40,079 nucleotides of DNA, taken from positions 3,110-43,188 of the forward strand of contig VBBD01000031.1 of the NCBI GenBank assembly GCA_005882895.1, written 5' to 3'. Position numbers and translations under genes: made by a program. This stretch comes from Candidatus Bathyarchaeota archaeon. GTDB lineage: Archaea; Thermoproteota; Bathyarchaeia; 40CM-2-53-6. Below the pieces are notes generated by a model. It was not told where the DNA came from and did not search any database. It worked only from the letters and a program-made list of their open reading frames with translations. Shown one piece after another: positions 15,806 through 23,085 of this stretch (its first letter is position 1; each line of letters starts with the position of its first letter).

Positions 15806-16651
15806 GTGAACATTGCCAACAACATGCAAGCCACAATCGAACCGGTTGCCAAACTCAACAACGCAGTCATGATTCCATGCCTCGGACTAGGCGTATACCA
15901 GTCGCCTCCCGGACAGACAACCCAGAGAGCAGTAGAATACGCGCTGAAGATAGGCTATCGCCATATCGACACTGCACGGATCTACAACAACGAATCAGAC
16001 GTTGGCACCGCCCTCCGCAAGAGCGGCATCAAGAGAGAGGAGGTTTTCATAACGACCAAACTCTGGAACAGCGACCACGGATACGACAAGGCTCTACGTG
16101 CATGCGACGAGAGTCTGAGACGCCTCGGATTGAAATATCTCGACCTCTACCTAATCCACTGGCCCGTCCCAGAGATCAGAAACGAGAGCTGGCAAGCACT
16201 CACACAGCTCTTGAGAGATGGAAAATGTCGATCCATCGGTGTCAGCAACTACACAATCCAGCATCTAACAGAGCTATTTGACAAATCGGAAATCGCTCCC
16301 ATGGTAAACCAGGTGGAGTTCAGCCCCTTCCTCTACCAGAAACAACTCCTAGACTACTGCGAGAAGAACAAGATCCAGGTTGAAGCATACAGCCCGTTGA
16401 CCCAGGGCGAAAAGCTCAACCATCAAAAAATCCAGCAGATCGCCAAAAGACACGACAAGACCCCGGCTCAGGTATTGATACGCTGGAGTCTCCAACACAA
16501 CCTCGTAACCATACCAAAGTCAGTCAGAGAAGAGAGGATCAAAGAGAACAGTCAGGTGTTCGACTACAACCTCACAAACGACGACATGAGGATACTCGAC
16601 TCGCTAAACGAGAACTTTCGCAACTCCTGGGACCCGACAAACGCGCCGTAA
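15806..16651 (+). CDS. Aldo/keto reductase
   Basis: 281 residues from GTG; ATG 15824 fits better with the TATA element at 15785-15792 if the mRNA is leaderless. The family tetrad is complete: Asp55 and Tyr60 (GYRHIDTARIYNNE), Lys85 (ITTKLW) and His118 (LYLIHWP). The NADPH-binding end IPKSVREERIKEN and the strand signature SIGVSNY are present. It should reduce aldehydes or ketones with NADPH in the cytoplasm; the substrate is not predictable. It is monocistronic, following a long leader region with competing stems. Confidence 0.93.
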   Translation: MNIANNMQATIEPVAKLNNAVMIPCLGLGVYQSPPGQTTQRAVEYALKIGYRHIDTARIYNNESDVGTALRKSGIKREEVFITTKLWNSDHGYDKALRACDESLRRLGLKYLDLYLIHWPVPEIRNESWQALTQLLRDGKCRSIGVSNYTIQHLTELFDKSEIAPMVNQVEFSPFLYQKQLLDYCEKNKIQVEAYSPLTQGEKLNHQKIQQIAKRHDKTPAQVLIRWSLQHNLVTIPKSVREERIKENSQVFDYNLTNDDMRILDSLNENFRNSWDPTNAP

Positions 16652-16838
16652 TTGTTCCCAAACATAGACCCAGCCATACCCGCGCACCGTCCAGGACAAA
16701 GAATATCCACTGAAGCAGGTGCTCGGAATATTTCTAGCGCAAGCCTCCGAGATCTCTCGTAGTCTCATCCAATCTTTCTGCCTGTTCAAATCTGTTGAAT
16801 GATATAGTGACTCTTCTGGGAGGGTTTTTTCGAAAAAC

Positions 16839-17612
16839 ATGTTGAAAAAGACAACAATCGCGGCACTGGTGATAGCCATTCTCGGCATAACCAGCGTTGC
16901 CCACGCAACAACAACAGCCAGCACAACCTTCCAGACACCCGTAAACGTCCAGACCTCAATGACCACATCCGGCTGCGACAACTCTCCCGGACCACAGATC
17001 ACCCTTCAAGGAGCAATGACCGTCGGAGGAATCGGCGTCCAACTCTTGTTCGAAAACAACCTCGCCGGAACCCACACATTCACAGTCGAATCCACCGCAA
17101 CAGCAACTGTGATACCCGCAGGCCAAAGCGTGACAATACCCAAACAGCCCGTCCTAGGCGGAACTGGCGGAAATCCCTTCATATCAATCCAGTTCGTAGA
17201 CAACCACAACAACCCACTATCCAACACAATCATCCTCGGACGCTGCGTCCAAGGACTCTTCAACACATCTGTTGACCTTTCCATTCCAGCAACCGCTACG
17301 ACCCAGGTCTCCGCCGGAAGCTGCGACAATCACGGCTCGACCATAAGCCTCACCGGACAAATGTCACTCACCGGGATCAACGCCAACATCATCTTCAGCA
17401 ACAACGAGAACCGAGTCGGAGGACCCCACCAGAATACACAGCCCACAGCTGTAAGCGTCGTACTAATCCCAGCAGGACAGACAATTCAGTTCGCCAAACA
17501 ACCCCCTCTCGGAGGAGCAGGAGGAAACCCATGGATATTCCTGACATTCCTGGACGGACGCGGCCAGCCAGTCAGCGATCATATACTGCTGGGCCGCTGC
17601 GTACAACTCTAA
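16839..17612 (+). CDS. Secreted protein of two tandem copies of an unknown domain
   Basis: 257 residues from ATG, with signal peptide KKTTIAALVIAILGITSVAHA. The mature part is two copies (about residues 42-140 and 150-257) sharing the order CDN, I-x-L-x-G-x-M, LLFENN/IIFSNN, IPAGQ, KQPxLGGxGGNP and LGRCVQ. Each copy has one Cys near its start and one near its end, a likely disulfide. There is no membrane anchor, so it is probably released or held non-covalently. A TATA-like gatatag lies about 35 bases upstream and a T5 tract follows the stop. I do not recognise the domain. Confidence 0.8.
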   Translation: MLKKTTIAALVIAILGITSVAHATTTASTTFQTPVNVQTSMTTSGCDNSPGPQITLQGAMTVGGIGVQLLFENNLAGTHTFTVESTATATVIPAGQSVTIPKQPVLGGTGGNPFISIQFVDNHNNPLSNTIILGRCVQGLFNTSVDLSIPATATTQVSAGSCDNHGSTISLTGQMSLTGINANIIFSNNENRVGGPHQNTQPTAVSVVLIPAGQTIQFAKQPPLGGAGGNPWIFLTFLDGRGQPVSDHILLGRCVQL

Positions 17613-17647
17613 GACAAGCCTACACGAGAAACCCATTCACAAACCCC

Positions 17648-17652
17648 TTTTT
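17648..17652 (+). terminator. Oligo-T terminator
   Basis: A T5 run after a CCCC stretch, followed by more pyrimidines, 36 bases past the stop of the tandem-domain secreted protein. Confidence 0.3.
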
Positions 17653-17851
17653 CTCTTTACAATAAGACGTAGTTGCGAGCACGGACCCCCGTGCAAAGCG
17701 TGGCGTCCCTCCCACCTCCACCGGGTCGCCGCGGACACGAGCGTGACTTGTCGCCCGGAGTCCCAACCGTCCCAGTTACCTTGAAAGAGGAGCGGCTATT
17801 CTTTCTTCCCGCTCTACTCTACTTATCCGGCGACCAACCATCATTTACCGT

Positions 17852-18079
17852 ATGATCTGCGCCGAGTGTCGAAGAGACCTCGAAGACGTGGACAAGGCCG
17901 ACGACTCCAACCTCTTCCTCTGCGGACTGTGCCATGAAAAAGAGAGAGTCCACTGGAAAATACTACTATCAACAGACATGGAAGAACAAGCGTTCCTCGC
18001 TAGGACGCTCAGGGTGATCGAGAGAGCCGATCAATCCCGTCCAAAAGAGTATGGAAAATTGCCATCCAAGCTGAGGTAG
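17852..18079 (+). CDS. Small zinc-ribbon protein
   Basis: 75 residues from ATG. Two CxxC knuckles (C3/C6 in MICAECRRDL and C24/C27 in FLCGLCHEKE) form one zinc ribbon, followed by a charged helical tail. A TATA-like tctacttat about 33 bases upstream suggests a leaderless message. Function is unknown. It converges on the PH/zinc-ribbon gene. Confidence 0.6.
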   Translation: MICAECRRDLEDVDKADDSNLFLCGLCHEKERVHWKILLSTDMEEQAFLARTLRVIERADQSRPKEYGKLPSKLR

Positions 18080-18117
18080 GAAGGTCCGGCAATCCGATTA
18101 GTCTAGCTCGAAGTTGT

Positions 18118-18624
18118 CTAGAAGGCTTTGCCGCAGGACCCGCAAAACCTTGTCCCAGCCGCACTCCGCGCCCCACACTTACCGCATACAATTCCCTGCA
18201 TCTGAGGAGGCTGCTGCTGGACCATACCGCCCATCGGCATCACCGGCGCCATCCCCGCGTAGCCTGTCGAGAAGGGCGTCTGGAACCGTGAAATATTCGA
18301 CCGTATGATCCCGTAAGCCTTCTCCGCATCGCTGTTCGGAAGATCAGCGAGATTCAAAGGATCACCGCCAAACCTCAACGTAATCTTTACAGTTGATCGG
18401 AGTATTCCCTTGTCGAGAATCGCATTCGCAACATCCGTATAGTTAAAATCAGTAAAATCCTTCTTCAAACCCAGATCATGCGGGTGACGCAGAATAATCC
18501 GCTGCGAAGTCAAGACCACAGAGTCAATATTGATCTTTGGATGATAGATCTTCTGCTGAATGTACAATTCAACCTGCTCGCCGGGACCGAGAACACGAAC
18601 GATATCTGAAGGAACATTTGCCAA
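18118..18624 (-). CDS. PH-like domain protein with C-terminal zinc ribbon
   Basis: 168 residues. Residues 8-115 read as a bacterial PH-like domain (VLGPGEQVELYIQQKIYHPK, then DSVVLTSQRIILRHPH), ending in the usual C-terminal helix (AEKAYGIIRSNI). A Met/Pro/Gln-rich linker joins it to a zinc ribbon with C147/C150 and C161/C164 (CGKC and CGSC). Such proteins are thought to bind membranes or partner proteins; no enzyme motif is present. It is on the same strand as the 79-residue gene at 18703-18942. Confidence 0.75.
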   Translation of the reverse strand: MANVPSDIVRVLGPGEQVELYIQQKIYHPKINIDSVVLTSQRIILRHPHDLGLKKDFTDFNYTDVANAILDKGILRSTVKITLRFGGDPLNLADLPNSDAEKAYGIIRSNISRFQTPFSTGYAGMAPVMPMGGMVQQQPPQMQGIVCGKCGARSAAGTRFCGSCGKAF

Positions 18625-18702
18625 ATATTAGACCTTCCAGCCAACCTCAATAACAATCGGTAATATCTGTTTTCCAGTACCAAACCAGAAGCCCTGAAAG
18701 GG

Positions 18703-18942
18703 TCAGGCTAGGAGGCTGGCTGTAGCCTTCGTAAGCTTCCGTATCTCCTCTTCCAACGGATCCAGTTCCATCTTCTTGTACTGGAAAGGAACACCGACGA
18801 CCATACAGAACCACTCAGCCATCTCCCTAGCATCAGGAAAGACGAAGACAGTTCCGTCCATAGTCGTTACCGTCCAGCCGTTCTCCACCTGATCAATCTT
18901 GTAAGACAACTTGATGGTCCGAATAGTAGAAAACTTGTCCAA
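18703..18942 (-). CDS. Small protein of unknown function
   Basis: 79 residues from TTG 18942. A four-strand start (IKLSYKIDQVENGWTVTT, then GTVFVFPDA) is followed by a helix (REMAEWFCMVVG) and a charged C-terminal helix (DPLEEEIRKLTKATASLL). No family is recognised. It lies upstream of the PH/zinc-ribbon gene and may be co-transcribed. Confidence 0.6.
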   Translation of the reverse strand: MDKFSTIRTIKLSYKIDQVENGWTVTTMDGTVFVFPDAREMAEWFCMVVGVPFQYKKMELDPLEEEIRKLTKATASLLA

Positions 18943-19139
18943 GTCTGCCCACCATCCTCCAAGATCAATCTACGAGCCCAGAAACAGCTCGACAGACCGG
19001 TCGTGCTCGCCTCACGATAGGCCTCGCTCTACCGGCAATATGAGAATGGTGTTCCCTCTCCGGTCATGGTCATAGAACCCCTTTTCTAGGCAGAGTCGGA
19101 CCTTCAGACGGTTACCAGAGAGCTGAGGGCTGGGCTGGA

Positions 19140-19598
19140 TTACTCGCGCAATCGCTCGACACTGAAAGGCTTCAGCATCCCTTCCAACCAGAGACCCGCG
19201 AGGTTCTCCTCACGTGGAACCCATTCCAATCGGACTGGGCCAATCTTCTCGATCAAGTCTCTTGCGTTGTTGCTCAGCTCAATGAGCTTCTCGTCTTCAA
19301 CCCGCCACTCTCCATTGACCTGGTTTACTACAAGCTTTGAGTCCGAACGAACGAGAGCCTCACCGATGTTACCTCGGCCTTTTCCGGTCGTCTTCTCCGC
19401 GATCAGCTCTAGTGCCTTGAGCAACGCATAGTACTCTGCCTCGTTGTTAGTTCTGTCTCCGATCGGCTGCCAGTAGATTCTGAATTTTCCACGGTCAACA
19501 GCATCGGACTCCGCGTAGGCAATTGCAATTTTCGCCTTTCGAGGTAGGCTATTCTGCTCGTTTCCCTGACTCTGTCCATCGACATAGTAGACTGACAT
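19140..19598 (-). CDS. rnhA: RNase HI-like protein, one catalytic Asp missing
   Basis: 152 residues from ATG. The RNase HI fold is plain: YYVDGQSQGN (Asp7), RTNNEAEYYALLKALE (Glu55), VRSDSKLVVNQVNGEW (Asp86) and WVPREENLAGLWLEG. In the last motif the usual Asp (N-x-x-AD) is replaced by Gly135, so three of the four metal-binding residues remain. Activity on RNA-DNA hybrids may be reduced but cannot be excluded. It is the last gene of a tight minus-strand set behind the SpoIIM-like gene (27-base gap), an unusual position for a replication/repair enzyme. Confidence 0.85.
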   Translation of the reverse strand: MSVYYVDGQSQGNEQNSLPRKAKIAIAYAESDAVDRGKFRIYWQPIGDRTNNEAEYYALLKALELIAEKTTGKGRGNIGEALVRSDSKLVVNQVNGEWRVEDEKLIELSNNARDLIEKIGPVRLEWVPREENLAGLWLEGMLKPFSVERLRE

Positions 19599-19625
19599 AT
19601 TGTATTCCCGTCTACAACGACCTAG

Positions 19626-20432
19626 TTAGAAGGTCCAGCCGAACATCCGCATGATTATCGGCGTAATGTCGGCCTCTATCAAGCCCGCAATGAAGAAGAG
19701 AGGCGCGAGCCCGACGACAACATACACGGCCAATCGTAGAGTCCTTGACAGATACGCATCATTCTCCAGACCACGCCGGAACTTTGCCTTCCAAGCCGCA
19801 TATCCCAGCCTAATCCCCACAGATCCTGACAAGACAAACGAGGGAATCTCGATAATTCCATGCGGCAGAATCAACGCCGAAAACATTGCCAGGCTCGGTG
19901 ACAGCTGCGGTCCCACGATCACCCCCAGAGTGAAACCGGTGAACAATATCGTAAGGAAGCTTGGAGCCGCAAATCCCAACCCCGAAAGCGCAGTAGCAAA
20001 AGAGACAAACCAATTGTTGAGAAAAATAGCGAGGCCTAGAACGGGCGTCGCAGCGCTAAATTCTCGGAAGTCAGGATTGCCGTGTCCCGGCTGAGCACCA
20101 AGGCTCAACAAACTGCTCCCTACCCCGCTAACAGACACGTTGTAGCCGAGATAGATTCCGATCACAAAAGCCGCGAGAGAGGTAGCATGAAAGGGAAGGT
20201 TTCTAGGTCCAATCACAAACCCCGTCCCTTCTCCCAGGCCAGCTCTTATCTTGAGCCAGATCGCACGCGGCAGTTTGTGGACTACATCTTCCCAAATCGG
20301 GTTGGATATCTGGAACGGCATCTCCGCAGCCGACAGTCCCGCGTGGTAGTAGATCATCGATTTTGTCAAGTGAAGCATCGGTGTGAGTAGGAAGCTCAGT
20401 GTCACCGTGAGGAACGCTGCAGCGAGCGTCAC
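19626..20432 (-). CDS. SpoIIM-like (DUF95) integral membrane protein
   Basis: About 269 residues if started at GTG 20432, two bases after the stop of the preceding gene; CTG 20450 would add six residues. The frame runs open further upstream but that part overlaps the preceding membrane-protein gene and is not hydrophobic. Family features: a helix-rich start (AAAFLTVTLSFLLTP), LAIFLNNWFVSFATALSGL, PSFLTILFTGFTLGVIVG and the conserved ILPHGIIEIPSFVLSG. SpoIIM relatives act in membrane remodelling at engulfment in Bacillus; in archaea their role is unknown. The operon position with three other membrane proteins suggests a membrane complex. Confidence 0.85.
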   Translation of the reverse strand: MTLAAAFLTVTLSFLLTPMLHLTKSMIYYHAGLSAAEMPFQISNPIWEDVVHKLPRAIWLKIRAGLGEGTGFVIGPRNLPFHATSLAAFVIGIYLGYNVSVSGVGSSLLSLGAQPGHGNPDFREFSAATPVLGLAIFLNNWFVSFATALSGLGFAAPSFLTILFTGFTLGVIVGPQLSPSLAMFSALILPHGIIEIPSFVLSGSVGIRLGYAAWKAKFRRGLENDAYLSRTLRLAVYVVVGLAPLFFIAGLIEADITPIIMRMFGWTF

Positions 20433-20434
20433 CC

Positions 20435-21019
20435 CTAACCCCCTCGCCAGATATCCGCTAGGCGAGCAACCAATCCTGCAGAACCGTTTACGTTCGCAGC
20501 TGAGGCTATTATCAACAAGAACCCTATCGACGCTGGACCCCAGGTAACGAGGTTCGACAGCAGCAGGGTCCACGCCATTGACTTCCATCTTTTGGAGCCA
20601 TTGGATAAAACCGAAGACATTGGGACGTTCTCGCTGTTCCAAGCCTCTAGGTATATTCCGTACTCGGAAGAGTACACCCAACCTCCCCCCAAAACCGCAA
20701 CGAGAAGGAGTGTGACAACCACTGCTGTGGACAAGGGAATGTTCGTGAGCCAAAACGCGGGGTTCAGAAGAACGCCGACCAATCCCGAATTGGGGGACAG
20801 AATTGAGGCTAGGAGTAGTGCAAGTTGAGGGTTGGCAGGGTCATTGATTAGGAGTAGCATTACAGCGAGAGTTACAACGCTTTGGAGAATAAGTGATAGC
20901 GCGGCTTGCAGCATTGAGGGAATCATGATCGCGGGGTGTTTCCTCCAAATCCAATAGGACCTCTCAATGATCCTGTCGAAGAAGACTCTTTTCAAACCGA
21001 GAAAAGCGTTTCTTGACAT
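20435..21019 (-). CDS. Multi-pass membrane protein of the SpoIIM-like operon
   Basis: 194 residues from ATG, starting directly after the stop of the upstream gene. A cytoplasmic start (LKRVFFDRIIERSYWIWRKH) is followed by about five hydrophobic helices, e.g. MLQAALSLILQSVVTLAVML, TAVVVTLLLVAVLGGGWVY and SIGFLLIIASAA. The layout recalls archaeal membrane proteins related to the glycerophosphodiester phosphodiesterase membrane domain, but I would not assign a family. It is translationally next to the SpoIIM-like gene. Confidence 0.75.
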   Translation of the reverse strand: MSRNAFLGLKRVFFDRIIERSYWIWRKHPAIMIPSMLQAALSLILQSVVTLAVMLLLINDPANPQLALLLASILSPNSGLVGVLLNPAFWLTNIPLSTAVVVTLLLVAVLGGGWVYSSEYGIYLEAWNSENVPMSSVLSNGSKRWKSMAWTLLLSNLVTWGPASIGFLLIIASAANVNGSAGLVARLADIWRGG

Positions 21020-21874
21020 CTAGCCAAATCCCATCCCACCACTGGTAGAATCCGGCAGGGCCCGGAGCATGTCAGCTTCGAGTTGAGAATGGTAATGGAA
21101 GTGGTCAGTTGGATCCCTGATGGATAGGTCGATCCAGAAGAGGGAGAACGCACCGACCGTCAAGTAGATCAGAATGAGGGAGCCAGCGAGGCCAAGAACA
21201 AATGCAGAGAAGAGTTCGACTATTGAAAGGATGACGAGAGCGAAGCCCAAAGTATCGTGTGTACGAACTGGAGTATTTCGAACAAGGACGCCTTGGGTTC
21301 CTGTATTTTTTAGTGTTCTGTCCACGTCTTCCAAGACCACGCTCTCTAGGCGACTGTGTTTCGCGAGGTCTCGTGAGAGGCGCCACAGTGAGACCGCCAG
21401 AAAGATCCAGCCGACAAAAGGAATCAAGGAGAGGAGTGCCCAAAGCACTGCGCTTCTCTCTCGTTCGCTCCGACTCAGCTTGTAGAAGCCTTCTTCGGCC
21501 GAGTTCAAAGTGAGCAGGGCTTGTGCTCCGGATGCTCCTGATCGGGCCGCAAGAGAGCTAAGAGCACTTGAAAGCAACGCCTGAGTCCTTCCTGAGTGCT
21601 CGTTGGCCCTATTCACCAATCTGAACACTACGTAGGACCCTGCTGCTGATGCAGCTATCCCGAGGATGCCCAGCCCGCTAATTACGGGCGTAAGGCCACT
21701 TGTTCCTAATCCTGCTCCCGCGGACCACCAGGCAACGGCAAAGACTGCCCACAGGAGATAGCTTGCTAAGGGCAACAACAGCCACACGATCGGAATCTCA
21801 GCGTCAGTCTTCGTCCTCATTTGAACTAAGGCCGAAAGAGTCGGTTCCTGGCTAACTGGTTGAGGAGAGGTCAT
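21020..21874 (-). CDS. Membrane protein, paralogue of the upstream gene product
   Basis: 284 residues from ATG. Five to six hydrophobic segments alternate with helical loops. The end reads FWIDLSIRDPTDHFHYHSQL with EADML following, matching VYVLVTDPNNHFRQQMLIED in the neighbouring gene. Other shared points: VVFRLVNRANEHSGR against LIFKLVSRRNTHFNR, and a Tyr/Trp-rich central double helix. The DUF4234-like ending is only a resemblance. It lies 24 bases behind its paralogue and directly before the third membrane gene. Confidence 0.75.
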   Translation of the reverse strand: MTSPQPVSQEPTLSALVQMRTKTDAEIPIVWLLLPLASYLLWAVFAVAWWSAGAGLGTSGLTPVISGLGILGIAASAAGSYVVFRLVNRANEHSGRTQALLSSALSSLAARSGASGAQALLTLNSAEEGFYKLSRSERERSAVLWALLSLIPFVGWIFLAVSLWRLSRDLAKHSRLESVVLEDVDRTLKNTGTQGVLVRNTPVRTHDTLGFALVILSIVELFSAFVLGLAGSLILIYLTVGAFSLFWIDLSIRDPTDHFHYHSQLEADMLRALPDSTSGGMGFG

Positions 21875-21898
21875 TCAGTCACCGACGAAATGTCCCTC

Positions 21899-22720
21899 CT
21901 AACTTGGAGATAGAGAAGGAATCGGAGGTGGTGATGGCGTCCCAGAGAGCTGAGCCATTATCGTGTCCTCGATCAGCATCTGTTGTCGGAAATGGTTGTT
22001 AGGGTCAGTTACCAGTACATAGACCCAGTATACTCCGAAGATGCTTCCGGTTATCAGTGTCAGTACGAAGTAGAGAGCAAAACTTCTGTCTGGTATCGGC
22101 GGGTTTCTGTAGGGGAAGTTTATCGGCACACCTAGCGCGTTAAAGGTCCTAAGCATGTCATTGATGAATAGGTCCTCTCTTCTCTCATGCTTGAAAAAGT
22201 CCTTCATAAGAAAATAAGCCGTGTAGAGCCAAACGAAGCCGTAGAGTAGTGCATACAGGGTAGCATTTTTCTCAGTCTCCTCAAGTCGCGCTTCTCTCAC
22301 ATTCCTGTCCATGTTGTTAAGTAGAATCGAGACATCGACGCCCTTCTTTGCGGCTATCTCCTTCGCCATGCTGATGATGTCTTCCTGCAGGAGAATCTGC
22401 CGGTTGAAGTGAGTGTTACGGCGACTCACCAGCTTGAAGATCAATACGGCGACCAGAACCAAGACCACGAAATAGAGAAAATACAAGAGAAATATTGATC
22501 CAACCAGCGCGGCACCAAAGGCTGAGGTTCCTGTGGTGGTAGTTCCGGAGGGTCCTACGGAACCGATGGCTGAAAAGATGGCTGCGAACACAACGACGAA
22601 CACGACCACTCCGACTATGACCGGTAGAAGTGGAACTATGGCCCAGGCACCCGACATCTGCTTGTCGCTTTCGAGCCGTGTTCGTAAGTCACGCCTCAAG
22701 TTCTCCAGCGGGATGCTCAA
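21899..22720 (-). CDS. Membrane protein, first gene of the SpoIIM-like operon
   Basis: 273 residues from TTG 22720. Helices: WAIVPLLPVIVGVVVFVVVF, LVGSIFLLYFLYFVVLVLVA, LYALLYGFVWLYTAYFLM and FALYFVLTLITGSIFGVYWV. Between the second and third lies a helical cytoplasmic part with an internal KKGVDVSILLNNMDRNVRE. The motif TDPNNHFRQQ precedes a Pro/Ser-rich tail. It is a paralogue of the next gene. A TATA-like cttaaatag on the minus strand (about 22762-22769) would drive the whole set; the tRNA-Gly gene lies upstream on the other strand. Confidence 0.75.
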   Translation of the reverse strand: MSIPLENLRRDLRTRLESDKQMSGAWAIVPLLPVIVGVVVFVVVFAAIFSAIGSVGPSGTTTTGTSAFGAALVGSIFLLYFLYFVVLVLVAVLIFKLVSRRNTHFNRQILLQEDIISMAKEIAAKKGVDVSILLNNMDRNVREARLEETEKNATLYALLYGFVWLYTAYFLMKDFFKHERREDLFINDMLRTFNALGVPINFPYRNPPIPDRSFALYFVLTLITGSIFGVYWVYVLVTDPNNHFRQQMLIEDTIMAQLSGTPSPPPIPSLSPS

Positions 22721-22840
22721 GATTGTGACTCTTCTGAGATCGGGCGAGAGTCTATTTTTCTATTTAAGACAATGGAACATGGCACAAGTCGGCATACGCG
22801 ATTGGGAAGTCCCAGTTCGTGGTTCCTCAGCTTGCTCAGT

Positions 22841-22849
22841 CTTTAAATG
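22841..22849 (+). promoter_or_regulatory. TATA box of the tRNA-Gly gene
   Basis: ctttaaatg centred about 30 bases before the first tRNA base at 22876, the expected spacing for an archaeal promoter. Confidence 0.6.
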
Positions 22850-22915
22850 ACCGGTAGCTTTGGAGTTCGTTTTGTGCGGCCGTGGTCTAGCCTGGTCTAT
22901 GATATCAGCCTGCCA

Positions 22916-22933
22916 ATCCTAGGCTTAGCAGAA
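22916..22933 (+). other. Intron 1 of tRNA-Gly (18 bases, position 37/38)
   Basis: A canonical bulge-helix-bulge forms: the exon stem TCAGC/GCTGA, a central 4-bp helix CTGC (22910-22913) with GCAG (22928-22931), and 3-base bulges CAA and AAC. Cutting after the second base of each bulge removes exactly these 18 bases. The intron-side helix is weak. Confidence 0.85.
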
Positions 22934-22948
22934 CGCTGACGACCCGGG

Positions 22949-22974
22949 AAACCGCCTTGACAGCGGTTCGGGAG
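22949..22974 (+). other. Intron 2 of tRNA-Gly (26 bases, T arm, position 53/54)
   Basis: A central 4-bp helix CCCG (22943-22946) with CGGG (22969-22972) is bordered by 3-base bulges GGA and AGT, and by an intron hairpin AACCGC/GCGGTT with a 7-base loop. Cutting after the second base of each bulge restores a perfect T arm. The outer helix is short (about 2 bp), so this is a relaxed BHB, as is usual for non-canonical sites. Confidence 0.8.
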
Positions 22975-23085
22975 TTCAAATCCCGGCGGCCGCACCATCA
23001 AGAAAACAGCTGACGCGAGTCCAAACCAAAGATGAACGACATAGGCTCAATCCTATTACCCGCGACTGGAACCATGTAAAGTGGC

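Larger units (their letters stand above)
22876..22997 (+). tRNA. trnG(GCC): tRNA-Gly (GCC) with two introns, CCA encoded
   Basis: The acceptor arm GCGGCCG (22876-22882) pairs perfectly with CGGCCGC (22987-22993), followed by A and an encoded CCA. U8 and the D-loop (AGCCTGG) are standard. Anticodon stem TCAGC (22905-22909) pairs with GCTGA (22935-22939) around loop CTGCCA/C, giving anticodon GCC at 22912-22914. T-stem CCGGG (22944-22948) pairs with CCCGG (22982-22986) around TTCAAAT. This cloverleaf appears only after removing 18 bases at position 37/38 and 26 bases between positions 53 and 54. Read without the second removal the gene would look like a class II tRNA with a poor T arm. Confidence 0.9.

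Noticed and set aside
17673-17855. 60-codon frame before the small zinc-ribbon gene
   Set aside because: Pro/Arg-rich random-like sequence, no promoter at a suitable distance, and it overlaps the promoter of the next gene.
20433-20753. N-terminal extension of the SpoIIM-like frame
   Set aside because: These 107 codons overlap the preceding hydrophobic membrane-protein gene and give a Cys/Arg-rich, non-hydrophobic sequence unlike SpoIIM relatives.
22876-22997. Reading the tRNA as class II (Leu or Ser) with a long variable arm
   Set aside because: The CCGC/GCGG hairpin could pass as a variable arm, but then the T stem does not pair with the acceptor-adjacent bases, and the anticodon loop gives GCC for Gly. 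The two-intron model pairs every arm.
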